Of a stretch of DNA of 15,498 nucleotides, positions 1 to 7,438 are shown piece after piece. Numbering within the stretch: the stretch's first letter is position 1; the number at the start of each line of letters is the position of its first letter. This DNA is from DATKMG01 sp035541995 (lineage in GTDB: Bacteria; Acidobacteriota; Terriglobia; Versatilivoradales; Versatilivoraceae): the NCBI GenBank assembly GCA_035541995.1, contig DATKMG010000659.1, forward strand, positions 1 to 15,498. The letters are read 5' to 3'. The notes under the pieces were generated by a model. The model saw nothing but the letters and a program-made list of their open reading frames with translations. It searched no databases and was not told where the DNA came from. Both the position numbers and the translations under genes were made by a program.

Positions 1-2561
1 CTGGTTTCGTGTTCCAGTATCGGCCCCAGTGAGGGAAAGGTTCGAAGTTGCTGCAGGTCCCCCGGGCGTGGATCCAGGTTTTCCCCGGTCTCCACATGGT
101 ACGCATTATTCCAGTTTCGGAACCTGAACAGGTGGGTCCCTTTGCTCCCTACATAGTCAGCTTCGGCGCTTATTTTCCAGGGAAGTTCTCGCTGAATTCC
201 AAAATTCCACTCCTGCACATATGGAGTTGAACTGTTCGGATCAATGTAGAAGTAGCTGGGTAGTCCTCCCCCTGTCGTGTTAAAGGCATTCGCCGTGGTG
301 AAGGCTGGAGCAATCACAGGTGAGTTATAGGATTCGGTCTGGACTCCGTTCCGAACCAGATCGTAGAACATAGCCCCGACTTCCTGGACATAGAAAATGC
401 CATAGCCCGTTCGGAGGACAGTCTTGGGCAGGACTTCATAAGCCACACCCAGTCGAGGACCGAAATTTCTGGTGTTGGATCGAACACCGTCCTTTGGTAG
501 AGAACTGGAATCAACTCCCAATTGGACCAACTTGGGAGGTTCCGGCAGATTGGAAAAATCCAGATTGTAATAGTTGTCGTGCTTTTCATTAAACGGCGAT
601 GTGTAGTCGTATCTCAGGCCCAACGTCAGAGCCAGTTTCTGCGTCAACCTGATCGTATCTTCCGCAAAGAGGCTGTAGGACGACCTACGCAAGTAAGCCT
701 GGGGCACGCCAATCGTTCGATCGGCCTGTTGCGGGAAGCCCAACAGAAAATCACCCAGGGCGATTCCGGTATTGCTGGCTGGAGCGATCGGATCAGGGCC
801 GCTTGTGAAAACTCCGTTGTAGCGAAAACTTCCTCGCGAGTCATTTGACATTCGGAAGTTGTCTTCGAACCGCCGACACTCGCCTCCGAATTTCCACTGA
901 TGGCGACCTCGAATGATTGTCACCGTATCGAGCACCTGGTAAGTATTGTCTCTCAAATTCACGGGCCGGCTCGGATCGTCAAATGGGACTTGGATAAAGC
1001 CCAATCCGAAGAAGGGAAAGCCATAGTTGGAGGGGCTCCTGTCTATTCCGTTGATGCCCAATTGGCCGATGATGTCTTGGGTCCCATCATTGTAAATGCC
1101 GTCTACGGCTCTGAGCCGATTGTATCCAAACTTGAAGTTGTTTAGTGTGCTTGAAGCGAAACTGTGGGTGTAACTCAGTGCCAGATTCTGCGAGCGAACT
1201 CGTGTGGTGGTTCCGGTAATCGGACCGAGGACACCGTCTTGATTGAACTTTTCATCGCTCAAGTGGTAGGTTCCATACAAGAAGTCATATGCTGAAAACT
1301 GATGATCGAGGCGGATGTTTCCCTGGTGGTTGTGATTCCGGCTCGGCTGATTGGCCACGTAGTTGTTTATGATCTGATTGGGAATCGTTGGCAAAGAAGT
1401 GATTGCCAACATCTTCACGGCCACGGGATCGAGGCGATTCTCAGGGATGACGTTTCCAGTAAAGGGACTGCGCACCCCGTTAACTAAAGAATTCGGATCA
1501 AATACGGTGACGCCGTAATCACTTAAGTCGCCGTTCCTTGCTTTGATTGTGGGAACACTCGCGACCGCTTGATCACGGCGCCTCGCCTCCAGCCCCTCGT
1601 AATGCAGAAAGAAGAAGCTACGCCCTGTCGTTTGGTCGATCCCAGGGATGCGCAATGGGCCACCAATACTCGCGCCAAATTGATTTTGTCGAAGGGGCGG
1701 CTTTGGCAAAACCCCCTGTTCTTCATTGAAGTTATACGGTCGGGCATTCAAGGCGTTATTTTGCAGGTAATCGTACAATTCCCAGTGCCATTGGCTGGTT
1801 CCCGAGCGGGTTAACAGGTTGACTGCACCTCCCGGGACATTACCGAAATCTACGGAATGAGTACTGGTCTGCAGGCGCAACTCCTCAAGCGATTCAACTG
1901 AAGGAGCACTCACATAGGCATTGATATGATTATCGGTGTTCGTCGAGCCATCCAAAACATAGTAATTCCCGGTCTGTCGGTATCCTCCGATGTTTAGATT
2001 TTGGGCAAGCGCCCCACGACCTGGTTGCAAGGGGGTCAGACCATTTACGGTGTAACCTTGCAGCGAAAGATTTGCGACGCCCGACGACGTACCCAAAAGG
2101 GTCGATAGATCTCTTCCGGGCAATCCCTCCAGACTACTTCCTTCGATATGCCCGCCAATGGCCATGTTCTCCATCTGGAGGAGATCCTCAGTTGCCGAGA
2201 CATTCATCTGTTCTGAAATGGGACCCAACTCGAGACGGAAGTCCAATCGAATAGCCTGGTTGACCTGGGCTCGGAATGTCGAGGTCACAGGTCTGAAGGA
2301 TTCTTTATTGACACGAATCTCATATCCTCCCGGCTTCAAGAAAGGGAATGCATAGTAGCCAGAGGAATTTGTCTCCGCTTGCCACTTGAAGCCAGTCTCT
2401 AGTTCTGTGGCTGTTACAGAAGCGTCAGGAACCGGTAGGCCTGAAGCATCCAGAACCAGTCCACTCAAAGCAGCCGATTCCTTTTGTGCAATGAGCAGCG
2501 GAATCGAAAGAAGTCCTATCATCGTGACTAATAACAAGGGTGGGAGTTTTGCAGCCTGCAT
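1..2561 (-). CDS. TonB-dependent receptor with N-terminal carboxypeptidase-regulatory-like domain (C-terminus off the left edge)
   Basis: Reading the minus strand from the ATG at 2561-2559 gives one uninterrupted frame of about 853 codons to the window edge, so the gene is cut by the window and not broken. GGAGG (2566-2570) sits 4 bases before the ATG. Residues 1-26 form a signal peptide ending LLIAQ. Residues ~30-112 are a carboxypeptidase-regulatory-like beta-sandwich (SGLVLDASGLPVPDASV, then SSGYYAFPFLKPGGYEIRV). A plug-like region follows, with NYYVLDGSTNTDN (199-211) and VPGGAVNLLTRSG (242-254). The rest is a beta-barrel rich in aromatic strands (QFGASIGGP, WKFGGECRRF, LALTLGLRYDY, NFGPRLGVAYE). 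Such Oar-like receptors are usually 1000-1200 residues, so roughly 150-350 are missing (family knowledge). They import large substrates, often glycans, through the outer membrane using TonB energy. The substrate here is unknown. The divergent glycoside hydrolase suggests a carbohydrate (inference). Confidence 0.9.
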   Translation of the reverse strand, partial: MQAAKLPPLLLVTMIGLLSIPLLIAQKESAALSGLVLDASGLPVPDASVTATELETGFKWQAETNSSGYYAFPFLKPGGYEIRVNKESFRPVTSTFRAQVNQAIRLDFRLELGPISEQMNVSATEDLLQMENMAIGGHIEGSSLEGLPGRDLSTLLGTSSGVANLSLQGYTVNGLTPLQPGRGALAQNLNIGGYRQTGNYYVLDGSTNTDNHINAYVSAPSVESLEELRLQTSTHSVDFGNVPGGAVNLLTRSGTSQWHWELYDYLQNNALNARPYNFNEEQGVLPKPPLRQNQFGASIGGPLRIPGIDQTTGRSFFFLHYEGLEARRRDQAVASVPTIKARNGDLSDYGVTVFDPNSLVNGVRSPFTGNVIPENRLDPVAVKMLAITSLPTIPNQIINNYVANQPSRNHNHQGNIRLDHQFSAYDFLYGTYHLSDEKFNQDGVLGPITGTTTRVRSQNLALSYTHSFASSTLNNFKFGYNRLRAVDGIYNDGTQDIIGQLGINGIDRSPSNYGFPFFGLGFIQVPFDDPSRPVNLRDNTYQVLDTVTIIRGRHQWKFGGECRRFEDNFRMSNDSRGSFRYNGVFTSGPDPIAPASNTGIALGDFLLGFPQQADRTIGVPQAYLRRSSYSLFAEDTIRLTQKLALTLGLRYDYTSPFNEKHDNYYNLDFSNLPEPPKLVQLGVDSSSLPKDGVRSNTRNFGPRLGVAYEVLPKTVLRTGYGIFYVQEVGAMFYDLVRNGVQTESYNSPVIAPAFTTANAFNTTGGGLPSYFYIDPNSSTPYVQEWNFGIQRELPWKISAEADYVGSKGTHLFRFRNWNNAYHVETGENLDPRPGDLQQLRTFPSLGPILEHET

Positions 2562-2750
2562 GTTTCCTCCAGTTGATATTCCCTTTCCTCGCTAAGCCCT
2601 TGGTTGTCATCGCAGCGACACTTCCAAAGCTGTAAAGGAACAACCGAAATTGGCACCTTTTAAAGCGAATTGATTTCCTCTATTCTAGCATGTTCGATGC
2701 AATGAACCCAACGGTTGGACTAATGTTTGATGATGAATTGGAGATTTCAA
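2562..2750. promoter_or_regulatory. Divergent intergenic region between receptor and glycoside hydrolase
   Basis: This 189-base stretch must carry the 5' ends of both the leftward receptor gene and the rightward hydrolase gene. It is AT-rich around 2655-2700. I see no -35/-10 pair with correct spacing on either strand and no convincing inverted repeat. It is listed only because the divergent layout makes it the natural place for shared control of the pair. Confidence 0.4.
2740..2743 (+). promoter_or_regulatory. Ribosome binding site that decides the hydrolase start
   Basis: GGAG lies 7 bases before the ATG at 2751. The in-frame upstream starts (TTG 2727, ATG 2730, ATG 2733) have no comparable site at a usable distance. 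Starting at 2751 also puts a clean signal peptide at the N-terminus. Confidence 0.6.
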
Positions 2751-5567
2751 ATGGCCAGAGGCCCATTTCTTCTGTCGATCGGTCTTCCCCTGTTGATCTG
2801 CTTTAGTGGGCAGGCAGCCATGGGAGAGCGAAGAGTTGAGCCGCCTATTCCTCTGCCTGAACATCCGCGTCCCGACTTCTATCGGGCCGAGTGGATGAAT
2901 TTGAACGGTCCATGGAATTTGAAGTTCGACCTTGAGAATGTCGGTGAATCAGAAAAATGGTATCAGGTCGGCGAAACCTTTCCTGACAGAATCACAGTTC
3001 CATTTTCCTGGGGGTCGCGCCTCTCAGGAATTGAGGACAAAGCCCCTATCGCCTGGTACTCAAGGACTCTCCAGGTACCAGAAAGCTGGAAAGGCAAGCA
3101 GGTTTTTCTGGTGGTTGGGGCGTGTGATTGGCTGACAACGGGATGGCTTAACGGCCAGCGCTTGGGCCAGCATCAGGGAGGATACACCCCTTTTGAGTGG
3201 AATCTGACTTCTCAACTTCGTTGGGGAAGGAATCAGCAACTGGTGTTGAGGGTGGACGATACGCCCCATCCTTTTAAGCTGGAGGGAAAGCAGGGATATG
3301 GCCCGGCGCAGGGTATCTGGCAGACAATCTACCTGGAAGCACGAACTCGCACCCATCTGCAGTATATCCACTACACACCCGACATTGATCATGACCTGGT
3401 CCGCATTCACGCTGCTCTCAACCTGCCCGCTCCCTCTGACCTGCAGTTTGTTTTGGGTTTCCAGGGCGAAGATTCAAAAAGGCCCGAATTTGTCCAGCCG
3501 ATTCCAAAGGGGACTCAGGACCTCCTATACACACTTCCACTTGCTAATCCCAGGCTCTGGACACTGGACGATCCATTCCTTTATCAGGTAGCCGCAAGTA
3601 TTCGAGGCGAACCGCAGGGGAGTGATCGGGTAGAAACCTATTTCGGAATGAGAAAAGTCAGCGTGCAGCCTTTGCCTGGGCTGAACTACCCCTACATTGC
3701 ACTTAACAATAAGCCCATATACCTGCAGATGACGCTTGACCAGGCGTATCACCCGGACGGTTTCTATACCTTTCCGAGCGACAGCTTCATGCGCGACGAG
3801 ATCCTTCGCGCACGCCGGATTGGGCTGAATGCGATGCGGATTCACGTCAAGATAGAGTGCCCCCGCAAACTCTATTGGGCTGACCGCCTGGGATTATTGA
3901 TTATGGCCGATATTCCCAATAGCTGGGGCGAGCCGGATTTGGAAATGCGGTCTGAAGTCGAGACCGCACTTCAGGGTATGATCCGTCGAGACTACAACCA
4001 CCCTTCCATTTTCTCCTGGGTGCTGTTCAACGAAACCTGGGGCCTGACAACCAAGGGGAAGGGTTATATGGCCGAAACCCAAGAATGGGTGGCCAAGATG
4101 GTTCACCTGGCCAAGGGTCTCGATCCTACACGTCTGGTGGAAGACAACTCGGCCTGCAACTACGACCACGTTGTGACGGATCTCAACACCTGGCATTCTT
4201 ACCTGCCGGGTTACGGCTGGGAGGCGCTCCTGGATCGAGTTTCTGCGGATACCTTTCCCGGGTCGAAATGGAACTTCATTGGCGGCCGAACCCAGAATAA
4301 TCAGCCGATGTTGAACAGCGAGTGCGGGAATGTTTGGGGATACGAGGGAAGCACCGGAGACGTGGATTGGAGTTGGGACTACCACATCATGATGAATGAA
4401 TTCCGGCGTCATCCTAAGATCGCGGGCTGGCTATACACAGAGCATCATGACGTTATCAATGAATGGAATGGCTATTACCGGTTTGATCGTTCCGATAAGA
4501 TTACCGGTTTGGACGAACTGGTGCCAGGGATGAGCTTGATCGACTGGCATTCGCCGTTCTATGTGTCGACCGGCAGCGAGATTTGCAGGGAAGTCAAGCC
4601 GGCAAGTATAATCCAGGTCCCTCTCTATGCATCCTTCATGACTGACAAGTGTCCAGGAACCAGCCTGGTCCTGGACTTTGAACTCCACGGCTGGGACAGC
4701 CTGGGGCGCCATGAAGTCTACTCCCGCTTGTCCCGCCCCGTGGCCTTTCTTCCCTGGATGTCCCAGGAACTTCCAGCTCTGGAAGTCACCATGCCATCCA
4801 AGCCTGCCCTGGCGATTCTGAGCTTGGTGCTCAAGTCGGAATCCGGCCAAATCCTGCATCGTAACTTCAACACTTTTCTGGTGACGAGCGGTCCCGCGCC
4901 TCGGGATGAAACGCTTAACGAAGAAGGCCGGAATATTCGCCTCATCCGAATTGCACCTCAGCAGTTTCAGTCAGCGAGATGGAGCCTCAAACAATGGAAC
5001 GTTCTTGACGGCCTGAAGGTCAACGGGGCCGGTTCCGGATACTTTGAATATCGCATCCCCTGGCCTGCCGGACTTCGGATTGAAGATATAGATAGCGTCA
5101 TTTTAATAGCTGAGCTTTCAGCTAAGCAGCTTTTCGGAAAAGATAGAAATGAAGCCAACCCGGTTGAGGGCGATTTCATGCGTGGCAGAGGGACCCAGGA
5201 CCCCAGCGTCAATCCTAACTCTTATCCCATGACGGATACACTCCGGTATCCCAGTGCCGTCCGAATCCGGGTGGCAGGCGAGTCAGAGGGAGTCTTTGAC
5301 TTATGGGATGATCCGGCGGACCATCGGGGAATTCTTTCCTGGCACTCACAAAAACGTGACAAGAAACTGAGAGAAGCGGGGTCCTACGGGTACCTCATTT
5401 CTGCCGTGATCACGAAGTCAGCCTTATACGCTGCAGCGGCAGCAAAAGAAATCATACTCCGCCTGGAAGTCGATGAAACCTTACCCGGGGGGCTAGCTAT
5501 TTATGGGGAGCACTTTGGCCGCTACCCGCTCGATCCCACTCTCGTCTTCACCCTGAAAGGTCGCTGA
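2751..5567 (+). CDS. Secreted glycoside hydrolase family 2 protein (beta-galactosidase/beta-glucuronidase type)
   Basis: The protein is 938 residues from ATG 2751, or 946 if TTG 2727 is used. It begins with a signal peptide (MARGPFLLSIGLPLLICFSG). Residues ~40-200 are the family 2 sugar-binding jelly roll (MNLNGPWNLKFD, ITVPFSWGSRLSG, AWYSRTLQVP, GACDWLTTGWLNGQRLG, GYGPAQGIWQ). An immunoglobulin-like domain spans ~205-310. The catalytic barrel (~315-600) starts at YIALNNKPIYLQ and includes RRIGLNAMRIHVK. The acid/base glutamate is E428 in FNETWG and the nucleophile is E524 in LNSECG, 96 residues apart. The final ~330 residues match no module I can name. Family 2 enzymes cleave terminal beta-linked galactose, glucuronate, mannose and other sugars with retention. 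Which sugar is cut cannot be read here. Secretion plus the divergent receptor point to periplasmic or extracellular glycan use (inference). Confidence 0.92.
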   Translation: MARGPFLLSIGLPLLICFSGQAAMGERRVEPPIPLPEHPRPDFYRAEWMNLNGPWNLKFDLENVGESEKWYQVGETFPDRITVPFSWGSRLSGIEDKAPIAWYSRTLQVPESWKGKQVFLVVGACDWLTTGWLNGQRLGQHQGGYTPFEWNLTSQLRWGRNQQLVLRVDDTPHPFKLEGKQGYGPAQGIWQTIYLEARTRTHLQYIHYTPDIDHDLVRIHAALNLPAPSDLQFVLGFQGEDSKRPEFVQPIPKGTQDLLYTLPLANPRLWTLDDPFLYQVAASIRGEPQGSDRVETYFGMRKVSVQPLPGLNYPYIALNNKPIYLQMTLDQAYHPDGFYTFPSDSFMRDEILRARRIGLNAMRIHVKIECPRKLYWADRLGLLIMADIPNSWGEPDLEMRSEVETALQGMIRRDYNHPSIFSWVLFNETWGLTTKGKGYMAETQEWVAKMVHLAKGLDPTRLVEDNSACNYDHVVTDLNTWHSYLPGYGWEALLDRVSADTFPGSKWNFIGGRTQNNQPMLNSECGNVWGYEGSTGDVDWSWDYHIMMNEFRRHPKIAGWLYTEHHDVINEWNGYYRFDRSDKITGLDELVPGMSLIDWHSPFYVSTGSEICREVKPASIIQVPLYASFMTDKCPGTSLVLDFELHGWDSLGRHEVYSRLSRPVAFLPWMSQELPALEVTMPSKPALAILSLVLKSESGQILHRNFNTFLVTSGPAPRDETLNEEGRNIRLIRIAPQQFQSARWSLKQWNVLDGLKVNGAGSGYFEYRIPWPAGLRIEDIDSVILIAELSAKQLFGKDRNEANPVEGDFMRGRGTQDPSVNPNSYPMTDTLRYPSAVRIRVAGESEGVFDLWDDPADHRGILSWHSQKRDKKLREAGSYGYLISAVITKSALYAAAAAKEIILRLEVDETLPGGLAIYGEHFGRYPLDPTLVFTLKGR

Positions 5568-5784
5568 GAGCCAGTAGCAGGTCATTTGTAACTAGTCAAC
5601 TTCGGGGATTGCCCAAAATTGGAGTATCAACGCATGGTTTACTCCCGCCCAGATTGATTGTGTGCGTCGTTCTGTGTGTTCTGTGGGCAAGATTTTCATT
5701 CGTGCCCCCCCAATTGTGCTATTCTATTTCCTCGGACCTCTGGCCTTTGATTTTGGTTTTTGTATTGGCATTGAATTCAATCCC

Positions 5785-5791
5785 AAGGAGG
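5785..5791 (+). promoter_or_regulatory. Strong Shine-Dalgarno for the 71-residue protein
   Basis: AAGGAGG is a full consensus match and lies 7 bases before the ATG at 5799. It is the strongest ribosome binding site in the window. It is the main reason to accept the short frame that follows as a real gene and to reject the longer hydrophobic frame at 5609-5851. Confidence 0.75.
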
Positions 5792-5798
5792 TTGAATC

Positions 5799-6014
5799 AT
5801 GTCCAGCGCAACCAAGATGGAGAAGGGGAGTTTTGCTCAGGCCTCGATTGAGCCGGCCGAAGTGGTTCAGTGGGCGCAGCATATTCTAAGGGTCGATCTC
5901 AATGAGGAAGAAGCATGCCGCTTTTTGGAGCGACACGAACAGAAAATACTCGCCTCGATGTACAATGGAGGGTGGGGAGCCATTGAAGACGCTTTGCGAA
6001 GCGAAGTGAAGTAG
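5799..6014 (+). CDS. Small conserved-looking protein of unknown function, 71 residues
   Basis: I do not recognise this protein. It starts at ATG 5799 behind AAGGAGG and ends TAG at 6012-6014. An intrinsic terminator follows 30 bases later, so it has a complete gene structure of its own. The sequence is soluble and mostly helix-forming, with no signal peptide, no membrane segment and no cysteine pair (one Cys in the whole chain). The second half is the distinctive part: NEEEACRFLERHEQKILAS, then MYNGGWGAIEDALRSEVK. This could be a helix-turn-helix-like or helical-hairpin fold, but no catalytic motif is visible. It lies alone between the family 2 hydrolase and the Gfo/Idh/MocA oxidoreductase, over 200 bases from each. 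That spacing and its own terminator suggest independent transcription. No promoter with good spacing could be assigned upstream. Confidence 0.72.
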   Translation: MSSATKMEKGSFAQASIEPAEVVQWAQHILRVDLNEEEACRFLERHEQKILASMYNGGWGAIEDALRSEVK

Positions 6015-6044
6015 CCAGGGCAGCGCAAGAAAGCAGAACATTCT

Positions 6045-6069
6045 AAGGCCAGGGTTTCCTGGCCTTTTT
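6045..6069 (+). terminator. Rho-independent terminator after the 71-residue gene
   Basis: A perfect 9-bp inverted repeat, AAGGCCAGG (6045-6053) and CCTGGCCTT (6058-6066), closes a 4-base loop GTTT. The right arm runs into a T tract, TTTTT at 6065-6069. The layout is canonical for plus-strand transcription, 30 bases after the stop codon at 6014. Read from the other strand there is no equally good U tract. Confidence 0.88.
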
Positions 6070-6246
6070 CATTGCTCATGATCCTGCAAAAATGAGTGGC
6101 GAATGTCTAAGTTCCTGTTGGAACGCTGCTCCTGACTTCCCCCTCAGCACTCTCTCTCCTGCTTGAGAGGAATGGCGGCCCTGACAAGGTTCCCGAGGCC
6201 AAAGAGTGTACGATTGATACGCAGATCTCATTGATAGAGGCTTGAA

Positions 6247-7266
6247 ATGGTCAAAAACAAAGTCCGCTGGGGAGTGCTGGGTGTCGCTCGCATTGCCGTG
6301 ATGAAGGTGATCCCCGCCATGCAGCGCGGGGAGTGGTCGCAGGTAACAGCAATCGCTTCGAGAGACCTGAAGAAAGCCCAGAAGGCTGCCAAGGAGTTGG
6401 CAATTCCAAAGGCCTATGGTTCCTATGAAGATCTGTTGGAGGACCCGGAGATCGAAGCGGTCTACGTTCCACTTCCCAATCATCTTCACGTTCCATGGTC
6501 AATCAGGGCAGCCGAGGCAGGCAAGCATGTCCTCTGCGAAAAGCCGATTGCACTGGATGCCAAGGAGGCTCTTGAGTTGATCGCCGCCAGAGATCGGACC
6601 AGGGTTAAGATGCAGGAAGCGTTCATGGTTCGGGTTCACCCCCAATGGCTGACGGCCAGGCAACTGATCCAGACGGGCAGAATCGGTCAGGTTCGTTCTG
6701 TCTTGGGCTATTTCAGCTACTTTCTTCCTGATCCGTCGGACATCCGCAACGTTCTGGAGTGGGGAGGTGGTGGGCTGATGGATATTGGATGTTATCCAAT
6801 TACTTGCTCGCGGTGGATTTTCGGTGAAGAGCCAAAGCGAGTGATGGGTTTGGTGGAGCGGGATCCGCAGATGAAGATTGACCGGCTCACTTCAGCCATC
6901 TTGGATTTCCCTTCCGGGCAATCCATTTTCACTTGCGGAACTCGGCTGGTGGGATACCAGCGCATGCAATTCTTTGGCACCCAGGGGCGCGTCGAGATTG
7001 AGATCCCGTTCAATGCCCCGCCGGACCGCCCTTGCCGGATTTTCATTGATGACGGATCGGATCTTTTAGGAGGCGGAATCGAAATTAAGGAATTCGACGC
7101 TTGCGACCAATACACCATCCAGGGTGACCTTTTTTCGAGGGCCATACGAGAAGGGATCGAGGTGCCCACCCCGCTGGAAGATGCCGTGAGGAACATGGCA
7201 GTGATCGATGCCATCTTCCGCTCCGCCGAAACCGGGAGGTGGGACGTCCCGGAATCGCTTATCTAG
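6247..7266 (+). CDS. Gfo/Idh/MocA family NAD(P)-dependent oxidoreductase
   Basis: This 339-residue protein has the normal length for the family. GAGG (6237-6240) is 6 bases before the ATG. Residues 1-~122 form the Rossmann fold, with the dinucleotide loop GVLGVARIA (G9, G12, A14), then PLPNHLH and the family hallmark CEKPIALD (E98-K99-P100; K99 is the expected catalytic lysine). The C-terminal alpha/beta domain carries GGGGLMDIGCYP, giving the usual D179 and Y183 near the substrate. The family oxidises or reduces sugars, inositols and related polyols. The closest general resemblance is to glucose-fructose oxidoreductase/D-xylose dehydrogenase-like members, but the substrate is not readable. 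No signal peptide, so probably cytoplasmic. It follows a terminator, so it is likely transcribed alone. Its placement near the family 2 hydrolase fits sugar catabolism (inference). Confidence 0.93.
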   Translation: MVKNKVRWGVLGVARIAVMKVIPAMQRGEWSQVTAIASRDLKKAQKAAKELAIPKAYGSYEDLLEDPEIEAVYVPLPNHLHVPWSIRAAEAGKHVLCEKPIALDAKEALELIAARDRTRVKMQEAFMVRVHPQWLTARQLIQTGRIGQVRSVLGYFSYFLPDPSDIRNVLEWGGGGLMDIGCYPITCSRWIFGEEPKRVMGLVERDPQMKIDRLTSAILDFPSGQSIFTCGTRLVGYQRMQFFGTQGRVEIEIPFNAPPDRPCRIFIDDGSDLLGGGIEIKEFDACDQYTIQGDLFSRAIREGIEVPTPLEDAVRNMAVIDAIFRSAETGRWDVPESLI

Positions 7267-7351
7267 GGCGGTGAAATCTGGATTCTAAAGTTTACCCCTT
7301 CGATTCTGGTCTATCAGAGATTGCCAGCGACCCATGGCGTTCGGGATGCTT

Positions 7352-7375
7352 CTCTGCGCCTTTGTGCCTCTGCGT
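7352..7375 (+). repeat. Three tandem degenerate 8-base units (CTCTGCGC type)
   Basis: CTCTGCGC (7352-7359), CTTTGTGC (7360-7367) and CTCTGCGT (7368-7375) are three adjacent 8-mers, with 6 of 8 positions matching between unit 1 and unit 2 and 7 of 8 between units 1 and 3. They lie in the 172-base gap between the convergent ends of the oxidoreductase and the GHPIQG-barrel gene. Function unknown. Confidence 0.6.
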
Positions 7376-7387
7376 TTAGTTTTGGTT

Positions 7388-7402
7388 GCGGCCAGCGGCC
7401 GC
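7388..7402. repeat. GC-rich hairpin between convergent genes
   Basis: GCGGCC (7388-7393) and GGCCGC (7397-7402) form a perfect 6-bp inverted repeat around AGC. There is no U tract after the stem on either strand, so it does not qualify as an intrinsic terminator. It could still act as a transcript-end stabilising hairpin for one or both converging genes. Confidence 0.4.
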
Positions 7403-7438
7403 GTCAAGCCTTGGTTGTAAGAATTGCAGGTTAGCAGT

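Noticed and set aside
1..2561. Left 2.5 kb appearing to hold only short open frames, as if it were a decayed pseudogene
   Set aside because: The minus-strand frame from ATG 2561 is open without a stop to the window edge and encodes a coherent receptor. It looks empty only because its stop codon lies outside the window.
3894..4412. 172-codon open frame on the minus strand inside the hydrolase gene
   Set aside because: It is antisense to the catalytic barrel of a well-supported gene, has no recognisable protein features, and overlaps both active-site regions.
5609..5851. 80-codon frame with a hydrophobic segment upstream of the 71-residue gene
   Set aside because: It begins at a TTG with no properly spaced ribosome binding site, and it overlaps the strong Shine-Dalgarno and start of the better-supported small gene.
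7388..7402. GC-rich hairpin as a bidirectional terminator for the convergent genes
   Set aside because: The stem is good but neither strand has a U tract after it, so it is recorded only as a repeat.
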